From Arthrobacter sp. S39 (GTDB lineage Bacteria; Actinomycetota; Actinomycetes; Actinomycetales; Micrococcaceae), in NCBI RefSeq assembly GCF_004320525.1, contig NZ_SIHX01000004.1, forward strand, positions 248,001 through 312,000: a DNA stretch of 64,000 bases, read 5' to 3'. Numbering within the stretch: position 1 is the first letter of the stretch; every line of letters starts with the position of its first letter. The translations under genes were made by a program, and so were the position numbers. Shown in pieces: positions 17,903 through 26,740 of the stretch. A model generated the notes under the pieces. It saw only the letters and a program-made list of their open reading frames with translations. It did not search any database and was not told the origin of the DNA.

Positions 17903-19177
17903 ATGACCGGGCACCAGCAACTTCAGCGGCGGCTGGGCGTGTTCGACGCCACGTCGATCGGACTCGGCTCCATGCTCGGCGCGGGCGTCTTTGTGGCCTT
18001 CGCCCCGGCCGCCGGGCTGGCTGGAAGTTTCCTGGTCCTTGCTGTCCTGATCGCCGGTGCCGTGGCGTACTGCAACGCTGTGGCTTCGGCTGAACTCGCG
18101 GCCAGGTACCCGGCAAGCGGCGGTACCTATGTCTACGGCCGGAAGCGGCTGGGCGAGTGGCCGGGCTTCATTGCTGGCTGGGGTTTCGTCACCGGAAAAT
18201 CAGCGTCATGCGCGGCCATGGCCCTCACCTTCGGAAATTACGTTGCGCCGCAGTACGCCGTTCCTGTCGCGGTTGCTGCGGTGGTGGCGCTGACCGGCGT
18301 CAACCTGCTGGGCATCACCCGCACCGCCCTCCTGACCAGGATCCTGCTGGCCGTGGTCCTGGCCACCCTGGTATTTGTCGCCGCCGCCAGCATTGTTGGA
18401 CCCCACCCGGCGGGCGTTCCAATGGGAGGGGACGCGTCCGACGCCGGTGCTGCCGCCGGCAGTGTTCACGCCAACCTCGGCGGCGTGTTGCCGGCGGCCG
18501 GGCTGATGTTTTTCGCGTTTGCGGGGTACGCCCGGATCGCCACCCTGGGTGAGGAGGTCAAGGATCCGGCCAGGACCATCCCCCGGGCCATCCTTGCAGC
18601 CCTCGCTGCTGCCTTCGGCATTTACCTCGTCCTGGCGCTGCTGCTGCTGAACCACCTGTCCCCGGCCGGCCTGGCGGCAACGGCCACGCCCCTGCTGGAT
18701 GCTGTCCGCAACTCCTCCCTGGCCGCAGGCTCGCCGGTGGTCCAGGCCGGGGCGGCGGCTGCCTGCCTCGGCGCCCTCCTGGCGCTGATCACCGGCGTGG
18801 GCAGGACCACCCTGGCGATGGCGCGGGAACGGGACCTGCCCGGGCCCCTTGCTCGTGTGGGCGGGAAGCATACGGTGCCGTTCGTCGCCGAACTCGCGGT
18901 GGCCGCCGTCGTGATTCTCCTGCTGCTGACCACGGACGTCATGACCGTGGTGGGCTTCTCCAGCTTTGGCGTCCTGATCTACTACGCGGTCACCAACGCT
19001 GCCGCCTATACGCTGGCCGAACACCCTGCCCATGGCCCCCGGTGGCTGAATGTCGCCGGGTTCCTTGGCTGCCTGCTCCTGGCGTTCACCCTGCCGGCCG
19101 CGTCGGTGCTGGGCATGGCGGGCGTCCTCGCCGCCGGAGCAGCAGGGCGGTTCCTGGTGCTGAGGTTCCGCCGCTAG
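17903..19177 (+). CDS. APC-family amino-acid permease
   Basis: A 424-aa inner-membrane transporter of the amino acid-polyamine-organocation family. The first helix holds the substrate-binding motif SIGLGSMLGAGVFVAF, followed by AELAARYPASGGTYVY (family signature), FFAFAGYARIATLGEEVKDPART and about 12 hydrophobic segments in total. The frame opens far upstream, but ATG 17903, 13 bases after GGAAAGG, gives the natural N-terminus MTGHQQLQRRLGVFDATSIG. Substrate cannot be told. It diverges from aspS, with a palindrome between them, and is followed by a 15-bp inverted repeat. Confidence 0.88.
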   Translation: MTGHQQLQRRLGVFDATSIGLGSMLGAGVFVAFAPAAGLAGSFLVLAVLIAGAVAYCNAVASAELAARYPASGGTYVYGRKRLGEWPGFIAGWGFVTGKSASCAAMALTFGNYVAPQYAVPVAVAAVVALTGVNLLGITRTALLTRILLAVVLATLVFVAAASIVGPHPAGVPMGGDASDAGAAAGSVHANLGGVLPAAGLMFFAFAGYARIATLGEEVKDPARTIPRAILAALAAAFGIYLVLALLLLNHLSPAGLAATATPLLDAVRNSSLAAGSPVVQAGAAAACLGALLALITGVGRTTLAMARERDLPGPLARVGGKHTVPFVAELAVAAVVILLLLTTDVMTVVGFSSFGVLIYYAVTNAAAYTLAEHPAHGPRWLNVAGFLGCLLLAFTLPAASVLGMAGVLAAGAAGRFLVLRFRR

Positions 19178-19203
19178 TTCCGCTTCGGGCCTAAGTCACG
19201 CCG

Positions 19204-19279
19204 TCGTGGGGCACTTTGGGCCGGATGAGCAGCGAAATCGGCCAAGAAAGCGGTTAACCCACGTCAAAGTGCCCCACGA
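19204..19279. repeat. 15-bp perfect inverted repeat with 46-base spacer
   Basis: Arms TCGTGGGGCACTTTG (19204-19218) and its exact complement (19265-19279). It lies between the convergent permease and hisS genes and may act as a terminator, but the spacer is too long for a typical one. A related imperfect element lies at 39654-39713. Confidence 0.6.
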
Positions 19280-19327
19280 AGGCTGGCCCCGGACGCCGTC
19301 GCCGCGACCAGTATCAGACCGTTAGCG

Positions 19328-20698
19328 TCAGGCCGGCTGGGCGGACGCGTGAAGAGCGGTGGTGACCTGGACGGACAGGTCTTCGTCAGCCGGGGCCCAG
19401 CTGGCCGGATCGGCGTCCACCTGCACGCCCGAACGGATGTCCTTGACCTGGTGCTTGCCGTCGTCGTCGGTGAACCAGACAAAGGGAATGCCGCGGCGGT
19501 CGGCGAACTTGATCTGCTTGCCGAACTTCTCCGCCTTCGCAGCGACCTCGGTGGCGATGCCCCTGCCCCGCAGTTGTGCCGCAACGTCCTGGGCAGCGCC
19601 CCAGCTGTCGTCGTCGGTCAGGGCAACCAGTACCGCCGTGGGCACCGAGCGGGAAGCCTTCGCCAGGTCCTGGCTGAGGATGCGGGACACCAGCCGGGTC
19701 ACGCCGATGGAAAGTCCGACGCCGGGGAACTTGCGGTTGCCCTTGCTGGCCAGGGCGTCGTAGCGGCCGCCGGAGCAGATGGAGCCGAGCTGTTCGTGGC
19801 CCACCAGGACGGTCTCCACCACGGTGCCGGTGTAGTAGTCCAGGCCGCGGGCGATGCTGAGGTCTGCGACGACCTTGCCCGGGGCGCGCTGCACTGCGGC
19901 CGCGATGACCTGTTCGAGCTCGTCCAGGCCCTCTTCCAGGAGGTCATTCGTCACGCCGAGCGCGCGGACCTGGGCCACAAACGAGGTGTCCTCGGTCCGG
20001 ATTCCTGCCAGGCTCAGCGCTGCCTGCGCCTGCTCATCGGAGGCTCCCAGCTCGGTCTTGAGCAGCTCTGCGACCTTGGCTGCGCCAATTTTTTCCAGCT
20101 TGTCGATGCTGCGCAGCACGCCGGCGGTGTCATCCAGGCCGATGCCGCGGTAGAAACCCTCGGCCAGTTTGCGGTTGTTGATGCGCAGGCGGAAGTCCGG
20201 GATGGGCAGGGCACTGAGGGCTTCGGCGATCACCAGGGCGATTTCCACGTCGTAGCGGAAAGGCAGGTCACCGTCACCCACGACGTCGATGTCCGCCTGG
20301 GTGAATTCGCGGGCACGGCCTTCCTGCGGACGTTCGCCGCGCCAGACCTTCTGGATCTGGTACCGCCGGAACGGGAAGGCGAGGTAGCCGGCGTTCTCCA
20401 CCACGTACCGGGCAAACGGGACCGTCAGGTCGAAGTGCAGCGCGAGGGCGTGCGGATCGTGCTTGCCGGCCTTGGATTCGTCACCTTCGTCATCCTGGAG
20501 GCGGCTGAGCCCGTAGACCTCTTTATCGATCTCGCCCTTGCGCAGCAGTTGGCCGACGGTTTCCACCGCGCGGGTCTCGATGGACGAGAAACCGTGCAGC
20601 TCGAAGACCTTACGGAGGGTGTCCAGCACATGCAGCTCCACCAGCCGCTCCTCGGGAAGCCACTCGGGGAATCCGGACAGGGAGGCGGTGCGTGCCAT
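19328..20698 (-). CDS. hisS: Histidyl-tRNA synthetase
   Basis: Class II synthetase of 456 aa charging tRNA-His. Motifs visible: GFSSIETRAVE near the N-terminus, HFDLTVPFARYV (motif 2 region), YQIQKVWRGERPQEGRAREFTQ, the His-A loop RGLDYYTGTVVETV, and GGRYDALA with the motif 3 helix GVGLSIGVTRL. A C-terminal anticodon-binding domain follows (ALVALTDDD...). ATG 20698 is preceded by AGAGGAG and gives the normal start MARTASLSGFPEWLPEE; upstream codons in frame look non-coding. It is divergent from the cyclophilin gene. Confidence 0.95.
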   Translation of the reverse strand: MARTASLSGFPEWLPEERLVELHVLDTLRKVFELHGFSSIETRAVETVGQLLRKGEIDKEVYGLSRLQDDEGDESKAGKHDPHALALHFDLTVPFARYVVENAGYLAFPFRRYQIQKVWRGERPQEGRAREFTQADIDVVGDGDLPFRYDVEIALVIAEALSALPIPDFRLRINNRKLAEGFYRGIGLDDTAGVLRSIDKLEKIGAAKVAELLKTELGASDEQAQAALSLAGIRTEDTSFVAQVRALGVTNDLLEEGLDELEQVIAAAVQRAPGKVVADLSIARGLDYYTGTVVETVLVGHEQLGSICSGGRYDALASKGNRKFPGVGLSIGVTRLVSRILSQDLAKASRSVPTAVLVALTDDDSWGAAQDVAAQLRGRGIATEVAAKAEKFGKQIKFADRRGIPFVWFTDDDGKHQVKDIRSGVQVDADPASWAPADEDLSVQVTTALHASAQPA

Positions 20699-20791
20699 GG
20701 TGGAAGATCTCCTCTTGATAAAGGGTGCCTGGGACTTTACCCGGTAATCCACCCGAAACGGGCCGGGAACGGCGGCTGTCCGGCAACTCAT

Positions 20792-20822
20792 GCATAAACT
20801 ATGTGCGGCAGTCAGTTTATGC
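20792..20822. promoter_or_regulatory. Inverted repeat GCATAAACT-N13-AGTTTATGC between hisS and cyclophilin
   Basis: Perfect 9-bp arms (20792-20800 and 20814-20822) in the 236-base divergent gap. The AT-rich arms stand out in this GC-rich sequence and may overlap the -10 of one promoter. The rest of the gap (20699-20791 and 20823-20924) shows no other clear feature. Confidence 0.4.
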
Positions 20823-20934
20823 GTCATCCGCCTGCATCTCTAATGGGCGGCTTGGGTGGCGCAACGCTGCCATTGAACTGCAGGCGCACCGGGAATGATC
20901 GGGCACGGCTGCAGCCCGACTACCAGGAGGACCA

Positions 20935-21729
20935 TTGGCGGCCAGTTCACGCAGTGCCCGCGAGGCTAAACGGCGGATCCAGCAGATGGAAGCCAAGCGC
21001 GAGCTGCGGCGGGAGCAGGAGAAACGGCGCAAGCGGGACAATATCATCGCCGCCGGTGCCGGTGCCGCCGCCGTGGTGCTCGCCGTCGTGCTCCAACTCA
21101 CCGCATTCGCCGGCAACCCCACCGAAGAGGAATTCGCCGCCGCCGAGGCCGGGCTCACCAGCCCGTCCGCCACACCTTCGACCCCTGCCACCAACGGGCC
21201 CAACATTCCCGCGCCGGACACGGCCGCCGGCAAGGTGTTCACCGGCGAAATGACGCTGAACGGGAGCGTGCTCGGCGTCGAAATCGACGGCACCAAGGCG
21301 CCCCAGGCTGCTGCCGTCTTTAAAACACTCACGGACGAGGGTTTCTACAACGGCAGCGCATGCCACCGCCTGACCACGGGCGAAGCCTTCGGACTGCTGC
21401 AGTGCGGCGGCGCCTCCGCTGCCGCCGACCCCGACTACACCTGGGGACCCCTCGAAAACACTCCGGCGGACAACACCTACCCTGCAGGCACGATTGCCGT
21501 GGCACGGTCCGGCGACAACGCCTACGGAAACGGGAAGCAGTTCTTCGTTGTCTATAAAGACACGGTGATTCCCGCCGACTCTGCCGGGGGCTATACGGTG
21601 GTGGGCAAGGTGACCTCCGGAATGGAAGCAGTAGATGCCATTGCGGCGGCGGGAATCACTCCCGGTTCCAGCGCAGCAGACGGCGCACCTGTGCAACCAG
21701 TCACGATAGACTCGGTTTCTCTGAAGTAG
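20935..21729 (+). CDS. Membrane-anchored cyclophilin-type peptidyl-prolyl isomerase
   Basis: A 264-aa protein with a basic cytoplasmic N-terminus (RRIQQMEAKRELRREQEKRRKRD), one membrane helix (about 36-57), a Ser/Pro/Thr linker and an extracytoplasmic cyclophilin domain (EGFYNGSACHRLTTGE, GTIAVARSGDNAYGNGKQFFVVY, GGYTVVGKVTSGMEAVD). It should catalyse proline isomerisation in exported proteins. The active-site region is less canonical than in cytosolic cyclophilins (HRLTTGEAFGLLQCGG instead of HRVIPGFMIQGG), a form frequent in actinobacteria. Start is TTG 20935, four bases after a perfect AGGAGG. Confidence 0.88.
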   Translation: MAASSRSAREAKRRIQQMEAKRELRREQEKRRKRDNIIAAGAGAAAVVLAVVLQLTAFAGNPTEEEFAAAEAGLTSPSATPSTPATNGPNIPAPDTAAGKVFTGEMTLNGSVLGVEIDGTKAPQAAAVFKTLTDEGFYNGSACHRLTTGEAFGLLQCGGASAAADPDYTWGPLENTPADNTYPAGTIAVARSGDNAYGNGKQFFVVYKDTVIPADSAGGYTVVGKVTSGMEAVDAIAAAGITPGSSAADGAPVQPVTIDSVSLK

Positions 21730-21796
21730 GAAGCCAGGCCTCCACGGCCGCGGTGCAGTACGTGAGTATTTCCCTCCAAGCGAAAGACTTTTAGCG

Positions 21797-23491
21797 GTGA
21801 CAGACAGTCAGAAATCCGACGAAACAGCAGCAGACCTGACCGAGGAAACGGCCCCCGCGGCCGACCCGGCAGCGGCTGACGAAGCCACGGCCGGCGAATC
21901 CCCGGTCCTGGAGCCCACCACCGACGTGGCACCGGCTGAAGAGGCCCCGGCCGTCGCCGAGGAATCTCCAGAGGCCGAAACCCCAGATGCCGCAGGTGAG
22001 GCTGACGTCCCCACTGCTGCCGCCCCTGAGGCTGAAACCCCCGCTGCCGCAGCTGAGGCTGACGTCCCCACTGCTGCCGCGCCGGAGGCTGAAACCCCCG
22101 CCGTTTCTGCTCCTGAGGCTGCGCCCAAGCCCGCCGCTGCACCGCGTCCGGCGCCCTCGCCGGCGGCATTCGCGTCCCGGCCAAAGCCGGCGGCCGCCGC
22201 TCCTGCTGCGGCACCGGTGCCGGTAGTGCCCGCCACGTCGGTGGCTGAGGCGTCGCGCTGGGGCCGGGTTGAAGGCGACGGCCATGTCTTCCTGAAAATC
22301 GACGGCGAGGAACACGCCGTCGGACAGTACCCAGACGTCAGCAACGATGAAGCCCTGACGTATTTCGCCCGCAAATTCGATGACATCCTGGCCCAGATCG
22401 TCCTGCTGGAGCAGCGGGTGAGTTCCAAGGCCCCGAGCACCGACATGCAGAAGACCGTCACCCACCTGCGCGAACAGCTGGCCGAGCGGAACATGGTGGG
22501 CGATCTCCGCGCCGCCGAAGGCCGCCTCGATGAGCTCTCCGAACAGGTCAAGGAACTCGAAAAGACCGAGAAGGCCGAGCACGACGCCGTCCGCGCTGCC
22601 GAGCTGGCAGCCCGCGAGGAGATCGTTGCAGAAGCCGAAAGCATCTCCGGCCAGGACCCTTCCCAGATCCAGTGGAAAACGTCCAGCGCCCGGATGAACG
22701 AGCTCTTCGAAAGCTGGAAGACAGCCCAGAAGAGCGGGGTACGCCTGGGCCGCAGCAACGAAGACGCCCTGTGGAAGCGCTTCCGTGCAGCACGCACGGT
22801 GTTCGACCGCCACCGCCGGGCCTACTTCTCCCAGCTGGACAGCAACAACTCCGCGGCCAAGTCAGCCAAGGAAAAGCTCATCGCGGATGCCGAGGCCCTG
22901 TCCAGCTCCACCGACTGGGGCTACGCAGCCGGCGAGTACCGCCGCCTCATGGACGACTGGAAGGCATCGCCGCGCGCCAGCCGCAAGGATGATGACGCCC
23001 TGTGGGCACGCTTCCGTGCGGCCCAGGACGTATTCTTCACCAACCGGCAGGCCGCCAACGAAGAGATCGATCAGGAGTACGCAGCCAACCTCACCGTGAA
23101 GGAAGCGCTCCTCGTTGAGGCCAGCGCGATCCTCCCCGTCAAGGACCTGGCCGGCGCCAAGAAGGCGCTCCAGTCCGTCCGTGACCGGTGGGAGGAAGCC
23201 GGGAAGGTCCCGCGTGCCGACATGGGACGCATCGAAGCCGGCCTCCGCAAGGTGGAGGACGCCGTCCGCCATGCCGAAGAGGAAAACTGGCAGCGGTCAA
23301 ACCCCGAGACCAAGGCCCGCACCAACAGCGCGCTGTCCCAGCTGGAAGCCGCAATTGCCGGTCTCCAGGAGGACCTCGCCAAGGCCGAGAAGGCCGGCGA
23401 CCAGCGCAAGATCAAGGCCGCGCAGGAAGCACTCGACGCACGGCAGGCATGGCTGGACCAGATCCAGCGCTCGGCCAGCGAACTCTCCTAG
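21797..23491 (+). CDS. DUF349 coiled-coil protein with Ala/Pro/Glu-rich N-terminal repeats
   Basis: A 564-aa cytosolic protein of unknown function. Residues 1-155 are acidic and Ala/Pro-rich with a 19-residue unit (EADVPTAAAPEAETPAAAA) in two full copies and flanking partial ones. A conserved domain (SRWGRVEGDGHVFLK) follows, then a coiled coil and DUF349 repeats, each seen as ALWKRFRAARTVFDRHR or ALWARFRAAQDVFFTNR. A final coiled coil ends the protein. Start is GTG 21797; the ribosome-binding site is poor. A long hairpin follows the stop. Regulatory or RNA-linked roles have been suggested for such proteins elsewhere, but nothing here proves one. Confidence 0.82.
   Translation: MTDSQKSDETAADLTEETAPAADPAAADEATAGESPVLEPTTDVAPAEEAPAVAEESPEAETPDAAGEADVPTAAAPEAETPAAAAEADVPTAAAPEAETPAVSAPEAAPKPAAAPRPAPSPAAFASRPKPAAAAPAAAPVPVVPATSVAEASRWGRVEGDGHVFLKIDGEEHAVGQYPDVSNDEALTYFARKFDDILAQIVLLEQRVSSKAPSTDMQKTVTHLREQLAERNMVGDLRAAEGRLDELSEQVKELEKTEKAEHDAVRAAELAAREEIVAEAESISGQDPSQIQWKTSSARMNELFESWKTAQKSGVRLGRSNEDALWKRFRAARTVFDRHRRAYFSQLDSNNSAAKSAKEKLIADAEALSSSTDWGYAAGEYRRLMDDWKASPRASRKDDDALWARFRAAQDVFFTNRQAANEEIDQEYAANLTVKEALLVEASAILPVKDLAGAKKALQSVRDRWEEAGKVPRADMGRIEAGLRKVEDAVRHAEEENWQRSNPETKARTNSALSQLEAAIAGLQEDLAKAEKAGDQRKIKAAQEALDARQAWLDQIQRSASELS
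21998..22111 (+). repeat. Tandem 57-bp repeat inside the DUF349 gene
   Basis: Two adjacent 57-bp copies (21998-22054 and 22055-22111) encode the 19-residue unit; the start of a further copy follows and a degenerate part copy precedes. The copies are nearly identical in the first 45 bases, so repeat number may vary between strains. Confidence 0.75.
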
Positions 23492-23530
23492 GCCGCAACC
23501 CGCTGAGGGCTTCGCCAACGGGCACGTCAC

Positions 23531-23570
23531 AGGTCCGGCTCCGGTTATCCACATAACCGCAGCCGGGCCT
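23531..23570 (+). terminator. Long hairpin after the DUF349 gene, enclosing a DnaA-box match
   Basis: An 18-bp stem with two mismatches (23531-23548 with 23553-23570) and a CCAC loop, 39 bases past the stop. TTATCCACA (23545-23553), a perfect DnaA-box match, spans the loop. The following sequence is only weakly T-rich. Confidence 0.7.
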
Positions 23571-23605
23571 GTACGCGTTTGTGGCAGACGCGGCAGGATG
23601 GCTGA

Positions 23606-24331
23606 ATGGCCACTCCGTCCCCTTCGACCGCCGCGGCGGCCGCCCCGGCACCTGCAGCGCTCCCCCGCTTCCCCGAGCTCTACTCGCCGGGAAAGCCTTT
23701 CACCTGGCCGGAGCTCCAGTCGATGGCGGGGGACGGCGTGCTCAGCCAGTTCCACCAGCATGGCTATGCGCTACCGGACGTCGCCGCGTCACCGCAGATG
23801 AGGGCACGGGCGGCAGCCAACGCCGTGCCTGCAGCCATCAGGCAGCGGGTGGTGGCCGGCAGGATGACCGCCGCCTGGATCTATGGCTGCGCAAGCGAAC
23901 CCGACCGGCTGGCACTGCTCGTGGACGCCAAACGCAGAATTTCAAGCCTGCGGAACACGCGCGGATGCACCCTCCATGAAGTACGGCTGGGGCCTTTCGA
24001 CGTCGTCAGCCTGGGCGGGCTGATGGTCTCCAGCCCGCTGCGCACCGCGCTGGACATTGCCCTGCATGTGGATGCACAACGGGCACTGCCGGCGCTGGAA
24101 GCCCTGCTGTCCAGGCCGGAGAAGGATGTCCGGCTGCGCCTGCTGGTGCTGGCCATCGAATCCACTCCCCGCGTGCCCCACAAAAGGTCCGCCCTGGAGA
24201 AGCTCGCCCTGTTAGCTCCGCCGTTTGTTGCCGGTGGTCCGGTATACGTCGAAGACGCCGTCGATCCGCCGGACGGCGCTGAGGACGTGGCTGAGGTACT
24301 TGGGGTCACCCATCTCGAAAGCGAACCGTGA
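23606..24331 (+). CDS. AbiEi-antitoxin-like protein, orphan
   Basis: A 241-aa protein resembling AbiEi antitoxins of type IV toxin-antitoxin systems. The middle shows the pattern typical of such actinobacterial proteins: [54 protein letters not shown] and [15 protein letters not shown]. No AbiEii nucleotidyltransferase toxin lies beside it. ATG 23606 follows AGGATGG. The last 120 bases overlap the 3' end of rel on the other strand, so the C-terminal 39 residues are antisense to rel and look low in family character. Family assignment is by motif impression, so moderate. Confidence 0.6.
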   Translation: MATPSPSTAAAAAPAPAALPRFPELYSPGKPFTWPELQSMAGDGVLSQFHQHGYALPDVAASPQMRARAAANAVPAAIRQRVVAGRMTAAWIYGCASEPDRLALLVDAKRRISSLRNTRGCTLHEVRLGPFDVVSLGGLMVSSPLRTALDIALHVDAQRALPALEALLSRPEKDVRLRLLVLAIESTPRVPHKRSALEKLALLAPPFVAGGPVYVEDAVDPPDGAEDVAEVLGVTHLESEP

Positions 24332-26620
24332 GATGGCTACCCGGTCCGTGGAGGTGTGCACACTGGCCGCCAGGATGTTGACGTGGTTCTCAGACAGGAC
24401 CCTCGTCACGTCCGACAGCAGCGATTTGCGGTCCAGGGCTTCCACCTGGATCTCCACCAGGAACACGCTTGATTGCGTGGGCGCCCAGTCAACGTCCACA
24501 ATCCTGTCCGGCTGGTCCGTCAGATCCGAGATGTTGGTGCAGTCTGTCCGGTGCACCGACACACCTGAGCCGCGCGTGACAAATCCGAGGATCGGGTCCG
24601 GCGGCACGGGCGTGCAGCAGCGGGCCAGCTTCACCCAGACGTCGCCGACGCCCCGCACCACCACGCCGGAATCGGAGAAGCGGGTCTTGGCCACCTGCGT
24701 GGGGATGCTGACTTCGGTGATGTCGTCGTCGGTGCTTTCGCTCCCGCCGAGGCTCTCGACGAGCTTTTCCATCACCGACTGGGCCGACGTGTGACCGTCT
24801 CCGACGCCGGCATAGAGGCCGGAGATGTCCACGTATTTGAAGTCCTCCGCCACCGCGGCCAGGGCCTCGTGCGTCATCAGCCGCTGCAGGGGCAGGTTCT
24901 GCTTGCGCATGGCCCGGGTCAGGAGTTCCTTGCCACGGTCGATCGCCTCTTCGCGGCGCTCCTTGCTGAACCATTGGCGGATCTTGTTCCGGGCCCGGGC
25001 GCTCTTAACGAAGTGCTGCCAGTCCTGGCTGGGGCCGGCGCCTTCGGCCTTCGAGGTGAAGATCTCCACCCAGTCGCCATGGTTCAGTTCGCTGTTCAGC
25101 GGGACCAGCTTGCCGTTGACGCGTGCGCCGATGGTGCGGTGTCCCACCTCGGTGTGGACAGCGTACGCAAAGTCCACAGGGGTGGATCCGGCCGGAAGGG
25201 CCATCACTTCGCCCTTCGGCGTGAAAACAAAAACCTCGCGGGCGTTGATTTCGAACCGCAGTGAATCCAGGAACTCTCCCGGATCCGAGGTTTCCTGCTG
25301 CCAGTCCACCAGCGAACGGAGCCAGCCCATATCGCCGTCCCGGGGGCTGCCGGGGCCTGTGGCCGTCCGGTTGGGCTGGTCTTTGTACTTCCAGTGCGCG
25401 GCCACGCCGTATTCCGCGCGGCGGTGCATCTCGTGGGTCCGGATCTGGATTTCCACGGGCTTGCCGCCCGGACCGATCACCGTGGTGTGCAGGGACTGGT
25501 ACATGTTGAACTTGGGCATCGCAATGTAATCCTTGAAACGCCCAGGCAGCGGGTTCCAGCGCGAATGCATAGTGCCCAGAGCCGCGTAACAGTCCCGGAC
25601 GGAGTCCACCAGCACGCGGACGCCCATCAGGTCATTGATGTCGTCGAAGTCTTTGTCCCGGACCACCATCTTCTGGTAGATCGAGTAGTAGTGCTTGGGC
25701 CGGCCGGTGATGGTGGCCTTGATCCTGGCGGAGCGGAGGTCGTCGGTGATCTGGTCGCGGATGACACCCAGGCTCTTCTCACGCTCGGGAGTGCGGTCCC
25801 CCACCATCCGGACGATTTCCTCGTAGACCTTCGGGTAGAGCGCCGCGAAGGACAGGTCCTCCAGTTCCCACTTGATGGTGTTCATGCCCAGCCGGTGGGC
25901 CAGCGGGGCGAAGATTTCCAGGGTCTCGCGGGCCTTCCGGGCGGAGGATTCCGCGGAGACGAAGCGCCAGGTGCGTGCGTTGTGGAGGCGGTCCGCCAGT
26001 TTGATCATGAGGACGCGGATGTCCTTGGCCATGGCCACAACCATTTTGCGCACGGTTTCGGACTGGGCTGCTTCGCCGAAGCTGACCTTGTCCAGCTTGG
26101 TGACGCCGTCCACCAGCATGGCGACCTCGGGTCCGAAGTCCCTCTTCAGGTCAGCCAGCGTGTAGGGGGTGTCCTCCACGGTGTCGTGGAGCAGCGCAGC
26201 TGCCAGGGTGGTGCCGCTCAGGCCGAGTTCGGCAAGAATGGTGGCCACAGCGACCGGGTGGGTGATATAGGGATCGCCACTTTTGCGTTTCTGTCCGCGG
26301 TGGCTACGCTCGGCGACGTCGAAGGCCCGCTGGATGAGGTCGAAGTCCTCTTTGGGGTTATTGGCCCGGACAGTCCGCAGCAGCGGTTCGAGGATGGGCG
26401 AATAGCTCGCTGCGCCGCGGCCGGTAAGCCGTGCCAGGCGGGAACGCGTGCGTTCGCGGCGTCCCGGGAAGGTGGGCCTGGCCCCGGAGTTATCCACGGG
26501 GACAGCCTGCCCTGGACGTGCGGCAGGCACCAGCCCGGTCTGCGGTCCGCGGCCCGGACCGTTGTCTCCGTCTGCCGTTGGCGCCGACGCCGAACGTTCT
26601 TCCAATGAAGCACCCCTCAC
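24212..26620 (-). CDS. rel: Bifunctional (p)ppGpp synthetase/hydrolase Rel
   Basis: Long RelA/SpoT homologue of 802 aa that makes and degrades (p)ppGpp. The hydrolase domain has YITHPVAVA (H121) and HDTVED (145-150), indicating it is active. The synthetase domain shows [12 protein letters not shown] and [14 protein letters not shown] ([12 protein letters not shown]), the zinc-finger region with [11 protein letters not shown] and a C-terminal ACT domain follow. The first 70 residues are a low-complexity extension. Start is GTG 26620 with a weak ribosome-binding site; a TAGACT box lies only 18 bases upstream, so the leader would be very short. Its end overlaps the AbiEi-like gene by 120 bases. 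Confidence 0.95.
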   Translation of the reverse strand: MRGASLEERSASAPTADGDNGPGRGPQTGLVPAARPGQAVPVDNSGARPTFPGRRERTRSRLARLTGRGAASYSPILEPLLRTVRANNPKEDFDLIQRAFDVAERSHRGQKRKSGDPYITHPVAVATILAELGLSGTTLAAALLHDTVEDTPYTLADLKRDFGPEVAMLVDGVTKLDKVSFGEAAQSETVRKMVVAMAKDIRVLMIKLADRLHNARTWRFVSAESSARKARETLEIFAPLAHRLGMNTIKWELEDLSFAALYPKVYEEIVRMVGDRTPEREKSLGVIRDQITDDLRSARIKATITGRPKHYYSIYQKMVVRDKDFDDINDLMGVRVLVDSVRDCYAALGTMHSRWNPLPGRFKDYIAMPKFNMYQSLHTTVIGPGGKPVEIQIRTHEMHRRAEYGVAAHWKYKDQPNRTATGPGSPRDGDMGWLRSLVDWQQETSDPGEFLDSLRFEINAREVFVFTPKGEVMALPAGSTPVDFAYAVHTEVGHRTIGARVNGKLVPLNSELNHGDWVEIFTSKAEGAGPSQDWQHFVKSARARNKIRQWFSKERREEAIDRGKELLTRAMRKQNLPLQRLMTHEALAAVAEDFKYVDISGLYAGVGDGHTSAQSVMEKLVESLGGSESTDDDITEVSIPTQVAKTRFSDSGVVVRGVGDVWVKLARCCTPVPPDPILGFVTRGSGVSVHRTDCTNISDLTDQPDRIVDVDWAPTQSSVFLVEIQVEALDRKSLLSDVTRVLSENHVNILAASVHTSTDRVAISRFAFEMGDPKYLSHVLSAVRRIDGVFDVYRTTGNKRRS

Positions 26621-26638
26621 GACCCGTTTAATTACCCC

Positions 26639-26669
26639 AGTCTATTCCCCGATCCGCACACATATGTAA
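26639..26669 (-). promoter_or_regulatory. Probable rel promoter
   Basis: Minus-strand TTACAT (26664-26669), 19-base spacer, TAGACT (26639-26644). Transcription would begin about 12 bases before the GTG start, giving a very short leader. The spacer is longer than ideal. Confidence 0.45.
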
Positions 26670-26687
26670 CCGGCGATTAAATGCGAA

Positions 26688-26727
26688 CGGGCCGGCCGGC
26701 GTCAGTCTCCTGATGCCGGCCGGCCCG
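26688..26727 (-). terminator. Terminator of the secDF transcript
   Basis: Perfect 13-bp GC stem (CGGGCCGGCCGGC at 26688-26700 with 26715-26727), extended inward by four more pairs past a G-T wobble, 13 bases after the secF stop. It isolates rel from the Sec genes. Confidence 0.85.
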
Positions 26728-26740
26728 CGACCAGCGGGTG

